From Streptomyces canus (GTDB taxonomy: Bacteria; Actinomycetota; Actinomycetes; Streptomycetales; Streptomycetaceae): a DNA stretch of 64,000 bases. The translations under genes were made by a program, and so were the position numbers. The notes beneath the pieces were generated by a model. That model was not told where the DNA came from and made no database searches. It saw only the letters and a list, made by a program, of their open reading frames with translations. Shown here piece after piece: positions 17,769 through 26,148 of the stretch. How positions within the stretch are numbered: the stretch's first letter is position 1; each line of letters opens with the position of its first letter. The DNA lies in NCBI RefSeq assembly GCF_001514145.1, contig NZ_KQ948660.1, positions 537,658-601,657 of the forward strand, written 5' to 3'.

Positions 17769-19064
17769 ATGCCCGTACCCATACCGCGGCAGCGAGCGAT
17801 CCCGGCCGTGGAGAGTGGTCAGGCGCCGGCCGCACCGAAGGACGCCCCCTCCAAGGAAGCCCCGCGCAAGGAAGCCACGGTCGACAACAACACCACCACC
17901 CAACTGAGCCTGCTGGTGATCGAGGACGATCCCGGCGGGTCCACAGTCGTCCCCGAACTCCTGGACTCGACCGGCAAGCCGATCCGCGTCCGCACCGCCC
18001 GCAACCTCACCGAGGCGGAGCGACTGCTCACCGACGACGTGCACTGCATCCTGCTCGACCTCGCGCTGCCCGCGCCCGGCCGCTCCGATGACGACGAGCT
18101 CGCCGTACTCCGTCATGTCCTGGAGCTCGCACCCCGGCACGCCGTCCTCGCGCTCACCGCGTCCGGCGACGCCGAGCGCGGTGCGGAGGCGGTGCGGGTG
18201 GGCGCCCAGGACTATCTCTTCCGGGACGAGCTGGACGGACGGCTGCTGAGCCGGGCGATCCGGTACGCGGTGGAGCGGAAACGTTCCGACACGGCGGAGC
18301 GCAGGCTCGCCGAGGGACGGGTGCGGGCGCAGGAGAACCGGCGCCTGGAGCGCGGGCTGCTGCCCACGCCGCTGCTGGAGGGGTCGTCGCTGCGGTTCGC
18401 CGCACGGTACCGGCCGGGCCGGTCACGTGCGCTGCTCGGCGGTGACTTCTACGACGTCGTACGGACTCCCGACGGGACCGTGCACGCGATGATCGGCGAC
18501 GTCTGCGGGCACGGCCCCGATGAGGCGGCGCTCGGCGTGGAGCTGCGGATCGCCTGGCGTGCGCTGACCCTGGCGGGGCTGTGCGGGGACGAGTTGCTCG
18601 GCACGCTGCAGGAGGTGCTGGAGCACGAGCGCTCCGACGACGAGATCTTCGCGACGCTGTGCACGGTCGACATCGCGCCGGACGGGCGGCGGGCGGGCCT
18701 GTGTCTCGCCGGGCACCCGTCGCCGCTGGTGGCCCGGCCGGGGCGGCCCGCGCGGCTGCTGCCGTACGACAACAACGGGCCCGCGCTGGGCCTGCTGCCG
18801 GGGGCCCGGTGGCCGCGGATGCAGGTGGAGCTGGGGGCCGAGTGGAGTCTGATGCTCTACACCGACGGGCTGATCGAGGGGCGAGTCGGGGAGGGCCGGG
18901 AACGGCTGGGGCAGGACGGAATGGTCGCCATGATCCGTCGCCAGCTGTCCGAAGGGCTGCGCGGCGAGGCCTTGCTGCGGGCCGCGGTGAACGAGGTGCG
19001 GTCGCTCAACGGGGGCGAGTTGGCGGACGACGTGGCGGTGCTGCTGCTCGACCGGGAGGGTTAG
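17769..19064 (+). CDS. Response-regulator receiver fused to PP2C/SpoIIE-type phosphatase
   Basis: A 431-residue soluble protein from the ATG at 17769, which follows a GGGAGGGAAGGAA ribosome site. After a basic Ala/Pro leader, a receiver-like domain (about 47-165) has LLVIEDD, the phosphoacceptor strand CILLDLALP and LALTASGDAE; the usual late Lys is replaced around DYLFRDELDG. A linker helix leads to the PP2C domain (about 200-431) with LLGGDFYDVV, IGDVCGHGPDEA and ELADDVAVLLL, the metal-binding aspartates. It probably dephosphorylates anti-anti-sigma (STAS) proteins in a partner-switching pathway, with the receiver domain giving the input. Confidence 0.9.
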   Translation: MPVPIPRQRAIPAVESGQAPAAPKDAPSKEAPRKEATVDNNTTTQLSLLVIEDDPGGSTVVPELLDSTGKPIRVRTARNLTEAERLLTDDVHCILLDLALPAPGRSDDDELAVLRHVLELAPRHAVLALTASGDAERGAEAVRVGAQDYLFRDELDGRLLSRAIRYAVERKRSDTAERRLAEGRVRAQENRRLERGLLPTPLLEGSSLRFAARYRPGRSRALLGGDFYDVVRTPDGTVHAMIGDVCGHGPDEAALGVELRIAWRALTLAGLCGDELLGTLQEVLEHERSDDEIFATLCTVDIAPDGRRAGLCLAGHPSPLVARPGRPARLLPYDNNGPALGLLPGARWPRMQVELGAEWSLMLYTDGLIEGRVGEGRERLGQDGMVAMIRRQLSEGLRGEALLRAAVNEVRSLNGGELADDVAVLLLDREG

Positions 19065-19122
19065 CGGTTCGCGCCGTAGGGGCGGCTGTCGTGTGCCGGC
19101 CGCGGGTGCGTGGTGGCTGGTC

Positions 19123-19140
19123 GCGCCCCTTGCGGGGCGC
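19123..19140. terminator. Hairpin between convergent PP2C and DUF2516 genes
   Basis: Arms GCGCCCC and GGGGCGC with a TTGC loop form a perfect 7-bp hairpin between the two convergent genes. The surrounding TGGCTGGTCGCGCC sequence resembles a repeat common in Streptomyces intergenic regions. It could end transcription from both sides. Confidence 0.45.
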
Positions 19141-19158
19141 TGCCCTCGGCCTGCGTGA

Positions 19159-19515
19159 TCACCTGCCGCCGTTGTACGGGCCGTAGGGCCCGTCGCTGCT
19201 CGAACCCCTGCCCCGGCCGCTGCGGCCGCCGCCCGGGAGGGCGCGGATCGCCGGGCGTACGTCGACCATGTAGACGATCGTCGCGATGAGGCCGATGATC
19301 GGCAGGAACGACAGGATGTTGAAGATCAGGTTCACCACGAAGGCGAGCCCGAGAATGATCAGCCAGAAGGGCTTGGTCTTCTTGTCGGCCGCGCGGTAGG
19401 CGTCCTCACGGCGGATGGCAGCGTCGAACAGCGCGAAACCGCTGAAAACGATCAGGGCCATGCTCAGCAGCCACATGAAGCCTGCGAACCCCTGCATCAG
19501 CACAACGTCCACCAC
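19159..19515 (-). CDS. DUF2516 family membrane protein
   Basis: About 118 residues, with three hydrophobic segments (FMWLLSMALIVFSGFALFDA, FWLIILGLAFVVNLIFNIL, and IIGLIATIVYMVDVRPAI) and a Gly/Ser/Arg-rich tail. DUF2516 proteins are conserved in actinobacteria and of unknown function. The start may be the GTG at 19515 or the ATG at 19497; both retain the first membrane segment. It lies downstream of and collinear with the HbhA-like gene, but a strong terminator separates them. Confidence 0.8.
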   Translation of the reverse strand: MVDVVLMQGFAGFMWLLSMALIVFSGFALFDAAIRREDAYRAADKKTKPFWLIILGLAFVVNLIFNILSFLPIIGLIATIVYMVDVRPAIRALPGGGRSGRGRGSSSDGPYGPYNGGR

Positions 19516-19586
19516 CTGACTCGGCTCGTCATTTCGCGATTACGCGGTCACCGTACCCGCTCCCGTGAGTCCGCTACCCGCAGAAC

Positions 19587-19615
19587 GGGCCGGGCACTCG
19601 GTAAGTGCCCGGCCC
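19587..19615 (-). terminator. Terminator after the HbhA-like gene
   Basis: A perfect 12-bp stem, GGGCCGGGCACT (19587-19598) with AGTGCCCGGCCC (19604-19615), and a 5-base loop lie 27 bp beyond the HbhA-like stop. There is no long T tract, as is usual for Streptomyces hairpin terminators. Confidence 0.75.
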
Positions 19616-19641
19616 TGAGTCCCGAAGTACCCCGCGATGCC

Positions 19642-20331
19642 TTACTTGGCGGGCGGGGTCGTCTTCTTCGCCGTGGTCTTGCGCGGGGTGGCCTTCTTGG
19701 CGGTGGGGGTCGTCTTCTTGGCCGGGGCCGGGGCCGGGGCCGGGACGGTGGCCGTGGCCGTGGCCGGGGTGGGCTTCGCGGCCGGAGTCGCGGGCGCCGG
19801 CTTCTTGACCTCGCCCGACTCAGCGTTCGGCTCGACGGCGATGGCCAGTTCCTCGATCTCCTCGGCGGCCTCGCCACGCCAGGTCTTTACGGCCTGCTCG
19901 CCGTGCTCGGCGACCTTCTCGTAGGTCTCGCGTGCCTTGACGGCGTACTCGGCGGCGACGCCGACGCCGCGCAGGGCGAAGTCCTGGGCGGACTCGCCGA
20001 GCTTCTTCAGGTCCGCGTCGAGGGTGGTGCCGATCTTCTTGATGTCCCCGTCCAGGTTGGTGATGAACTCACCGACCTTGGTCTGGAGGGTCTCCTGCGT
20101 CTCCTTGACCTTGGCGCCGGCCTCCTTGGCACGGGCCTGGGCCTTCTCCTGGACCGCCTTCGGGTCGGTGCCGCGCACGGCCTCGATACGGGCCGGAGCC
20201 TCGGCGCGCAGCTGCTCCACCAGGCCGGGCACCTTCTTGGCCTCCTGGAGGGCGAGGTCACCGGCGCCGGCGAGGAAGTAGAGCGGAGTCGGGTCCGTGA
20301 CGGCCTTGCGGATGTCGTCGGTGATGGCCAT
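19642..20331 (-). CDS. HbhA-like protein with Lys/Ala/Pro-rich C-terminus
   Basis: About 229 residues starting MAITDDIRKAVTDPTPLYFL. The first 170 residues are a long amphipathic alpha-helical region (KVKETQETLQTKVGEFITNL, EYAVKARETYEKVAEHGEQA). The tail is made of Pro/Ala/Thr/Lys repeats (KKTTPTAKKATPRKTTAKKT), like mycobacterial heparin-binding hemagglutinin, where the Lys-rich tail binds polyanions and which also associates with lipid inclusions. There is no signal peptide. Function in Streptomyces is unknown. It lies 74 bp downstream of the XRE regulator gene, probably in the same transcription unit. Confidence 0.8.
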   Translation of the reverse strand: MAITDDIRKAVTDPTPLYFLAGAGDLALQEAKKVPGLVEQLRAEAPARIEAVRGTDPKAVQEKAQARAKEAGAKVKETQETLQTKVGEFITNLDGDIKKIGTTLDADLKKLGESAQDFALRGVGVAAEYAVKARETYEKVAEHGEQAVKTWRGEAAEEIEELAIAVEPNAESGEVKKPAPATPAAKPTPATATATVPAPAPAPAKKTTPTAKKATPRKTTAKKTTPPAK

Positions 20332-20405
20332 GGTGGTGGTCCTCCCGGATCGCTTTCTGATGAGGGTTTTGGGTCCCGCGGTGCCAGTGAGTCTCCGGTC
20401 GAGTC

Positions 20406-20915
20406 TCAACTGGCCGTCTGGTGCGGGTCGGCGTCGCTGCCGTCGGTCGTGCGGGGGTCTGCTGCTGCGGTGTCGTCGTCCAGTACGTCACTGTCCTGGA
20501 CGTCGCTGCCCCGAAGGGCCGTACCGTCGCTCTGCGCGGAGGGTGCCGCGTCCGGCGGGGCTATCTCGAACCCGTTCTCCTTGCGGAAGGATTCGTAGAT
20601 CTGGATCAGCACCTGCTTCTGCCGCTCGTTGAGCGTGGGATCGGCGAGGATGGCCGCACGTGTCTCCACGTCGTCCCGGTCCCGCTCGGCGTCGAGGATG
20701 CCTGCTCGCACGTACAAGGTCTCGGCGGAGATCCGCAGGGCCTTGGCGACCTGCTGCAACACCTCCGCGCTCGGCTTGCGCAGCCCGCGCTCGATCTGGC
20801 TCAGATACGGATTGGACACCCCGGCGGCATCGGCGAGCTGCCTGAGCGACAGCTGCGCGGTGCGCCGCTGTTCACGCAGGTATTCACCGAGATTGCCGAC
20901 GTTGAGCGATGCCAT
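20406..20915 (-). CDS. XRE family helix-turn-helix transcriptional regulator
   Basis: A 169-residue DNA-binding protein from MASLNVGNLGEYLREQRR (20915); an in-frame codon at 20933 adds only six residues. The helix-turn-helix (about 11-66) contains LSLRQLADAAGVSNPYLSQI and ERGLRKPSAEVLQQVAKALR. A helical stretch AILADPTLNERQKQVLIQIY follows, then an acidic Asp/Ser/Thr tail. It is encoded just upstream of the HbhA-like gene and probably controls that operon. A perfect 11-bp inverted repeat 28 bp upstream of its start is a good candidate operator. Confidence 0.9.
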   Translation of the reverse strand: MASLNVGNLGEYLREQRRTAQLSLRQLADAAGVSNPYLSQIERGLRKPSAEVLQQVAKALRISAETLYVRAGILDAERDRDDVETRAAILADPTLNERQKQVLIQIYESFRKENGFEIAPPDAAPSAQSDGTALRGSDVQDSDVLDDDTAAADPRTTDGSDADPHQTAS

Positions 20916-20942
20916 GTCCCCACTGTGCAGCATCCGCGCTAA

Positions 20943-20968
20943 CTATTGCAAGCAGGCGCTTGCAATAG
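20943..20968. promoter_or_regulatory. Perfect inverted repeat upstream of the XRE gene (candidate operator)
   Basis: Arms CTATTGCAAGC (20943-20953) and GCTTGCAATAG (20958-20968) are perfect 11-bp complements with a 4-base spacer. It lies 28-53 bp upstream of the XRE start, where the promoter should be, so autoregulation is likely. The repeat ends exactly where transposon-like sequence (TGTGTCACG) begins, so the transposon may have landed against it. Confidence 0.65.
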
Positions 20969-20986
20969 TGTGTCACGCCACTCGTC

Positions 20987-21118
20987 TGCCTCATTCCTCT
21001 TCCAGACCTCTGTCCCGTCGCCGCGCAGATGAGGCAGTCCCGGTCTTTGTGAGGCATCTAGTCACACGTCTCGCTCAATCTCGGGCATTCAGTGCGGCGT
21101 CCCGGTCAACCTGAGGCA
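20987..21118. repeat. Left-end array of transposase-binding-type repeats
   Basis: An inverted copy (TGCCTCAT core at 20987) is followed by four direct copies at 21017-21036, 21037-21056, 21068-21087 and 21099-21118, matching GTCTCGCTCAAGATGAGGCA at about 14, 14, 16 and 16 of 20 positions. Copies 2, 3 and 4 start exactly 31 bp apart, about three helical turns. The array lies directly upstream of tnsA, as TnsB sites do in the Tn7 end beside tnsA. Confidence 0.75.
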
Positions 21119-21179
21119 GCGGTTCGTTCTGCCTTCTACGGTCGTTACGGCTGGTCAGCACGCCGAGCGGGGGTGGCTG

Positions 21180-21952
21180 GTGGAGGCAGGGGACTTCTGG
21201 CTCGAGTACGTCGACAGCCGGGGTGAGTCACAAGGTGGGCCGCTTGAGGTGGTGTGGCCTGTGTGCTTCGAGCCGGTCGGGCAGGTTCGGGTGTTCCCGT
21301 CGTACCGGGGGCAGCGCAATTTCCCTGGTACTGGGCTGCGACCAGCGCCGAGTTGGTGGGTTACGAGTCATGGGTGGAGCTCAGCCACCTGATGCGTCTG
21401 GATGCCGAGCCGGAGGTCATCGGGGTGGCTTCCCAGCCGTTTCGGCTGTCGTGGCGTTACGCCGGCGGGCGCCGACGGATCAGGCACACGCCGGACTATT
21501 TCGTACGTCGTCGGGACGGCAGAGCCGTGGTGCTGGACGTGCGTCCGGACGAGTGGGTCGAGCCGGAGGACGCGGCGAAGTTCGCGGCCACGGCCGTGGC
21601 CTGCGCCCGGGTCGGCTGGGGCTACGAGCGGGTCGGGGTGATCGATTCGGTACTGGCGGCGAATCTGCGCTGGCTGTCGGGCTACCGGCATCCGAGGGTG
21701 CGGCGCGAGCCGGTCGCGGAGAGCCTGCGGACGGTGTTCGCCCAGCCGCAGGGCCTGCTTGCCGGGGTCCGGGCGGTCGGAGATCCGATCGCCGTGCTGC
21801 CGGTGCTCTTCCATCTGCTCTGGCGCCGGGAGCTGGCCGTGGATCTGGTCGGCGAGCGGTTGTCGGCGGCGACGGTGGTACATCCGGCACCCGTCGCGGC
21901 GAGGGAGGTGGAGAGCAATGCCGACGCGTCCGCGGCTTCTGTCGCTGGGTGA
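21180..21952 (+). pseudogene. tnsA: TnsA-like transposase endonuclease subunit, frameshifted
   Basis: TnsA cuts the 5' ends of the element so that it moves by cut-and-paste. From the GTG at 21180, behind GGGGGTGG, the frame gives EAGDFWLEYVDSRGESQG and ends its family similarity at FPSYRGQRNFPG. The continuation WYWAATSAELVGYESWVELS is in another frame, with HTPDYFVRRRDGRAVVLDVR (nuclease-type Asp residues) and runs to the stop at 21952. The switch lies at about 21321-21335 and is explained by loss of one CTGG from a tandem CTGGCTGG. Either the gene is dead, the read is wrong, or ribosomes shift frame. The 3' end overlaps tnsB. Confidence 0.75.
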
Positions 21953-24032
21953 CCGGGTCCGCTACGAGGGGCGTGAGCACAGCGTCGTGGCCTTGCATGG
22001 AACGGCGGTGCGGCTGGTCGACGATGCCCAGGCGGCGAGCGTGGTGCTGCTGGGGCATCTGCTGGCCTCCGAGAGGTTCGCCGTGATCGGCACGGGTCCG
22101 TCCCGCCCGCCTTTGCCGCAGGAGGGTGTGCTGGATGGCCTGCCTGCGGAGGAGGCGGAGCGGGTCCGGTGGTGGCAGCGGCATCTGACCGAGCTGATGA
22201 CGGGCCGCCCGGATGCTGATCCCGGCATGCCGGCGAGGGCCGAGTACGACCCGGACGTGCGCTCGGTGCGCCAGCGGGAGCTGGCCAAACTCGCCGAACT
22301 CCGGGAGGCCGGCGAGGTGGTGGCTTTGAGCACACTCCAGCGGCTGCGCGCCCGTTTCGAGCGCGAGGGGGTGGCGGGGCTGGTGGACCGGCGGCTGGTC
22401 AAGCCCGCCACGGGGACGGGCCGGGCCGATCCGCGGGTGGTGGCGGCGATCGAGAAGGTAGTGAACAGCCGGACCGACGAGGCGACCGTGTCTGCGCAGG
22501 TGCTGCGGCGCCAGGTCGAACGACTCCTCGCGGACGAGCACGGCGCCGGGACGGTGACGATGCCGTCGCGGGCCGCGTTCTACCGGCTGCTTCAGGCAGT
22601 CTCTACAGGACGGCATCTGTTGGGCTCGGCCCGCACCCGCCGTTCGCTGGGAAAGCAGCCGAAGCGGATGTTCGGGCAGCTGACGGCAGCGCGGCCGGGC
22701 GAGGTGATGGAGATCGACTCCACGCCGCTGGACGTGATGGTCGTCCACGACGACGGGACGGTGGACCGCTGCGAGCTGACCGGGCTGGTGGACCTGGCGA
22801 CCAGGACACTCGCCGCGGTGGTGCTGCGGCCGTCGACGAAGGCGGTCGATGCCGCGCTGCTGTTGGCTCGGGCGATGACACCGGAACCGGTCCGGCCCGG
22901 CTGGTCGGACGCACTGCGCATGTCCCGCTCAGTGCTGCCCTACGCCTCGCTACTGCCGCTGGATGAGCGGCTGGCCAAGGCCGCCGCGAAACCGGCGATC
23001 GTCCCGGAGACGGTGGTGAGCGACCGCGGGAAGGCATACATCTCCGACAACTTCCGCAACGCCTGCCGCCATTTGGGGATCTCGTTCCAGCCCGCGCACC
23101 CCGACACCCCGACCGACAAGCCGCACATCGAGCGGACGCTCGGCTCGGTGGCGACGATGTTCGCCCAGTACGTGGCCGGCTGCACCGGCCGCAGCGCCGA
23201 GATGAGGGGCAAGGACCCGGCAGCGCAGGCGGCCTGGTCCATCCACGAACTCCAGGAGCTCCTTCAGGAATGGGTCGTGGCCGTCTGGCAGCCCAGGCCG
23301 CACGACGGGCTGCGGGACCCGCTGATGCCGGATCGTCCGTTGAGTCCGAACGAGAAGTACGCCGCGCTGGTCGCGGCGGCCGGATATGTGCCGGTTGCCC
23401 TGGCCCAGGAGGAGTACATCCAGCTCATGCCCCGCGAGCGGCGGGTTATCGGACTCGGCGGGGTGCGGATCAACAACCGCACCTACGACGCCCGCGCGCT
23501 CGGCCCCTACCGGCGTCAGCCCTCTGGTGCTGGTCCAGACGGCAGGCTCTGGGAGGTTCATTACGACCCCTACGACATCTCCCGTGTCTGGGTACGCGAC
23601 CACCGCGAAGGCGGCTGGATCACCGCGACCTGGCGCCATCTGCGCACCTCTCCCGTTCCCATGGGTGAGCTGATCTTCGATCGCGCCCACCAGGTGCTGG
23701 CCGAACGCGAACAGCGCAGGCCGGACGAGGAAGCAGTCGCCCGCGCTGCTGCCGAGCTACTGGACCGGGCCACCGACGGCCCCGAAGAGCGCCCCGCCCA
23801 GCGGCGGAAGGGGAAGAAAGGGGCAGCTGAGCGGCGTGACCGCAAGGTTGCCGCCCGCACCCGGGCCACCAGTACCGCAGCCTGGCCCCGGCCCGAACCG
23901 CCGAGCCGGGAGGAGCCTCCTCTGGACGAGACGGCTCACGCCCCCGAAGAGGCGGACGAGACCGAGGAGTTGGCCAAGGTGGTGCCGCTGGGCATCTTCG
24001 ACGCCCGTGAGGAGGCGAAACGGTGGTGGTGA
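21918..24032 (+). CDS. tnsB: TnsB/TniA-type DDE transposase (Mu transposase C-terminal domain)
   Basis: A 704-residue DNA-cutting and joining subunit. N-terminal winged-helix DNA-binding region (about 100-225) with VRQRELAKLAELREAGEVVA and TLQRLRARFEREGVAGLVDR. The retroviral-integrase-type core has catalytic Asp267 (EVMEIDSTPLDVM), Asp369 (VVSDRGKAYISDNF) and Glu405 (DKPHIERTLGS). A Mu-type C-terminal beta domain follows (IGLGGVRINNRTYDARAL, EVHYDPYDISRVWVRD) and a charged tail that probably contacts TnsC. The ATG at 21918 lies inside the end of tnsA, behind GGAGGTGGAGAG. All catalytic residues are intact. Confidence 0.93.
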   Translation: MPTRPRLLSLGDRVRYEGREHSVVALHGTAVRLVDDAQAASVVLLGHLLASERFAVIGTGPSRPPLPQEGVLDGLPAEEAERVRWWQRHLTELMTGRPDADPGMPARAEYDPDVRSVRQRELAKLAELREAGEVVALSTLQRLRARFEREGVAGLVDRRLVKPATGTGRADPRVVAAIEKVVNSRTDEATVSAQVLRRQVERLLADEHGAGTVTMPSRAAFYRLLQAVSTGRHLLGSARTRRSLGKQPKRMFGQLTAARPGEVMEIDSTPLDVMVVHDDGTVDRCELTGLVDLATRTLAAVVLRPSTKAVDAALLLARAMTPEPVRPGWSDALRMSRSVLPYASLLPLDERLAKAAAKPAIVPETVVSDRGKAYISDNFRNACRHLGISFQPAHPDTPTDKPHIERTLGSVATMFAQYVAGCTGRSAEMRGKDPAAQAAWSIHELQELLQEWVVAVWQPRPHDGLRDPLMPDRPLSPNEKYAALVAAAGYVPVALAQEEYIQLMPRERRVIGLGGVRINNRTYDARALGPYRRQPSGAGPDGRLWEVHYDPYDISRVWVRDHREGGWITATWRHLRTSPVPMGELIFDRAHQVLAEREQRRPDEEAVARAAAELLDRATDGPEERPAQRRKGKKGAAERRDRKVAARTRATSTAAWPRPEPPSREEPPLDETAHAPEEADETEELAKVVPLGIFDAREEAKRWW

Positions 24033-25069
24033 ACCCTTCCGCCGACGACACGGCACCCTTCGACGAGGAGCGCATCGAGCCGCCCACAACGCTGGCCGGC
24101 TGGCGGCACTTCGTCGACAGGGACACGGCAGCTTTCAACCTCGTCTCCCCGAAACTCTGGGAGGCCATGGGCGAGAAGGCCCGCAGCACCTACGACGAGC
24201 GGCGCATCGACTACCACTCCGAACTGCAAGTTGTGCGGACGTCCACGGTCAGGGAAGTCGCCCACCAGGGCAGGCTGCTGACCCTGCTCAACCGTCGGGA
24301 GCACGGCGCGCGACGCGGCCTGATCATCTCGGGCGAACGAACCACCGGGAAGACGACCGCCCTGCGGCAACTCGGCAGGCTGCACGAACTGCGCACCCGG
24401 CAGCGCTACCCCGACAGCAGGCGAGTCCCGGTCGTCTACGTCACCGCCCCGCCCAAAGGGTCGCCTCGCAAACTGGCCATCGAGTTCGCCCGGTTTCTCG
24501 GCCTACCGTCAATCTCTCCTCGGCACAACACCGTCGACATCACCAGCGCCGTCTGCCAGGTCCTCATCGAGGCCCGCACCGACCTGGTCCTGGTCGACGA
24601 GATCCACCTGATGAACCTCGCCACCACCTCCGGCGAGGAACTGTCCGACCACCTCAAGTACTTCACCGAGCACCTGCCCGCGACCTTCATCTATGCGGGC
24701 ATCGACGTCGAACACTCCGGCCTGTTCACCGGCATCCGCGGAGACCAGATCGCAGGCCGCTGCACCCTCCTGCACACCGGACCGTTCCCCCTGAGCTCCG
24801 AGTGGGAAGCCCTGGTGGCGACTATGGAGGCCACTCTCCGGCTCCACCACCACAAAGCCGACACCCTGGCTGGCCTGCGTCCCTACCTCTACCAGCGCAC
24901 CGGAGGCATGATCGGGAGCCTCTCCCACCTGATCCGAGCCGCCGCCATCTCCGCGATTCTCGACGGCAGCGAACGCATCACCCGCCGCCAACTCGACACC
25001 GTCCACGTCGACCACGCCAGCGAAAGAGCCTTCCGCGGCGAGATCCGGCACGGCCAAGCAGCAGGATGA
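24023..25069 (+). CDS. tniB: TnsC/TniB-type AAA+ ATPase, transposition regulator
   Basis: A 348-residue ATPase from the GTG at 24023, overlapping the tnsB end by 10 bp. Walker A is GERTTGKT (about 104-111), Walker B LVLVDEIHLM (Asp192-Glu193), and the sensor region includes FIYAGIDVEHSGLF. TnsC-type proteins bind DNA as an ATP-dependent filament, link the target-site selector to TnsB and give target immunity. Size fits TniB/TnsC of compact elements. The stop overlaps the tniQ start as ATGA. Confidence 0.92.
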   Translation: MVVNPSADDTAPFDEERIEPPTTLAGWRHFVDRDTAAFNLVSPKLWEAMGEKARSTYDERRIDYHSELQVVRTSTVREVAHQGRLLTLLNRREHGARRGLIISGERTTGKTTALRQLGRLHELRTRQRYPDSRRVPVVYVTAPPKGSPRKLAIEFARFLGLPSISPRHNTVDITSAVCQVLIEARTDLVLVDEIHLMNLATTSGEELSDHLKYFTEHLPATFIYAGIDVEHSGLFTGIRGDQIAGRCTLLHTGPFPLSSEWEALVATMEATLRLHHHKADTLAGLRPYLYQRTGGMIGSLSHLIRAAAISAILDGSERITRRQLDTVHVDHASERAFRGEIRHGQAAG

Positions 25070-26022
25070 ACAGCCGTCGGAGAGGCCCCTCCCCCGTCAC
25101 TTCGCTCCCGTTCGTCCCCGTCCTGCTCCGGCCGCTGCCCCATACGGTCACCCCATTCGCGAACGAGACGCTCGACTCCTACAGGCGCCGTCTCGCTGCC
25201 GCGAACCAGACCGAGTTCCGCGCGATGCGCAACCCCTCACGCTGGCTCCAATGCCCGCTCAACGAACTCGAACGACTGGAACTCATCAGCAGCCAGCCCC
25301 GCACCACCCTGCTCCGGGCACTACCAGAATTGCGGCACCACGCACCCGACATCGTCCCGCCACTTGAGACCTTCATCGTCAACCACCGGCCCGCCTGCGA
25401 TCTCTGCGCCTGGCGCTCCGGCAGTAACGGCCAGCCCATCCACGTCTACAGCCGAGGCTTCCATGACAACGTCTGCACCCGCCACCGGTGCTGGCTGAGC
25501 TACGGACACGCGAACGACTCCAAGCAGATCGACCTGTCACAAGCTCCCGAAATCGTGCAGGCCCAAATCCTTCTGGACCAGCTAGAACGCCGACACGGCG
25601 CCTCCGTCTTCCCTGACTGCTACCGCCTCTGCGAGCGTTTCTGGAGGGAAGTAGACAACCGGGCCCTGGTGCGCGCAGGCAGAGACGCCGTGGTCCAGCG
25701 CATCCCTCAGCTGAACAGCAACGGCCCCCCGGATCGCTTCGCCGTCGCCCGAAGTCCACGAATCCGGCGAGCCGCCAATTACCCCCAGCTGGCCAGATTC
25801 ACCAAGCTGGTCATCTCGATGGCACGACAGCCCGAACTGGAACGCAGGGTCGCACACATCACCGGCGAAACCCAGACCGAGTTCACACGGGTCTTCCCCC
25901 TGGACCGCCACCCTCGCGGCATCACAATCCCGGGGCTACGCCAAGGTCTTGGCGTCCTGGTGGAGGCCGTCGCAGATCTGATCCGCGACAACTCACCCCA
26001 GTCGCACGCCGCCGAAGGCTGA
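25066..26022 (+). CDS. tniQ: TniQ/TnsD-type target-selection protein
   Basis: A 318-residue protein starting in an ATGA overlap with the ATPase gene. The N-terminal TniQ domain begins LPFVPVLLRPLPHTVTPFAN, with ETLDSYRRRLAAANQ. A zinc-binding cluster follows with Cys111 and Cys114 (CDLCAWR) and Cys137 and His140 (NVCTRHRCWL). TniQ bridges target recognition and TnsC. At this length it lacks the long C-terminal DNA-binding domain of TnsD, so how this element picks targets is unclear; a C-terminal helical part (about 220-310) may bind DNA. Confidence 0.9.
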   Translation: MNSRRRGPSPVTSLPFVPVLLRPLPHTVTPFANETLDSYRRRLAAANQTEFRAMRNPSRWLQCPLNELERLELISSQPRTTLLRALPELRHHAPDIVPPLETFIVNHRPACDLCAWRSGSNGQPIHVYSRGFHDNVCTRHRCWLSYGHANDSKQIDLSQAPEIVQAQILLDQLERRHGASVFPDCYRLCERFWREVDNRALVRAGRDAVVQRIPQLNSNGPPDRFAVARSPRIRRAANYPQLARFTKLVISMARQPELERRVAHITGETQTEFTRVFPLDRHPRGITIPGLRQGLGVLVEAVADLIRDNSPQSHAAEG

Positions 26023-26148
26023 AAGATCGAAATCCGGCACAACTCACCCACGTGTAACACCTGTTTCCGACCCTCTGGTCGCGGCAGTCTCCGACTGCCT
26101 CCTGGGTGAGTCAGCGGGCACCGACCTGCGGCGCGCTCATGCCGTCAC

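Noticed and set aside
26023..26148. Right end of the transposon directly after tniQ
   Set aside because: No copy of the 20-bp end repeat is found there, whereas two clear copies lie at 29238-29292.
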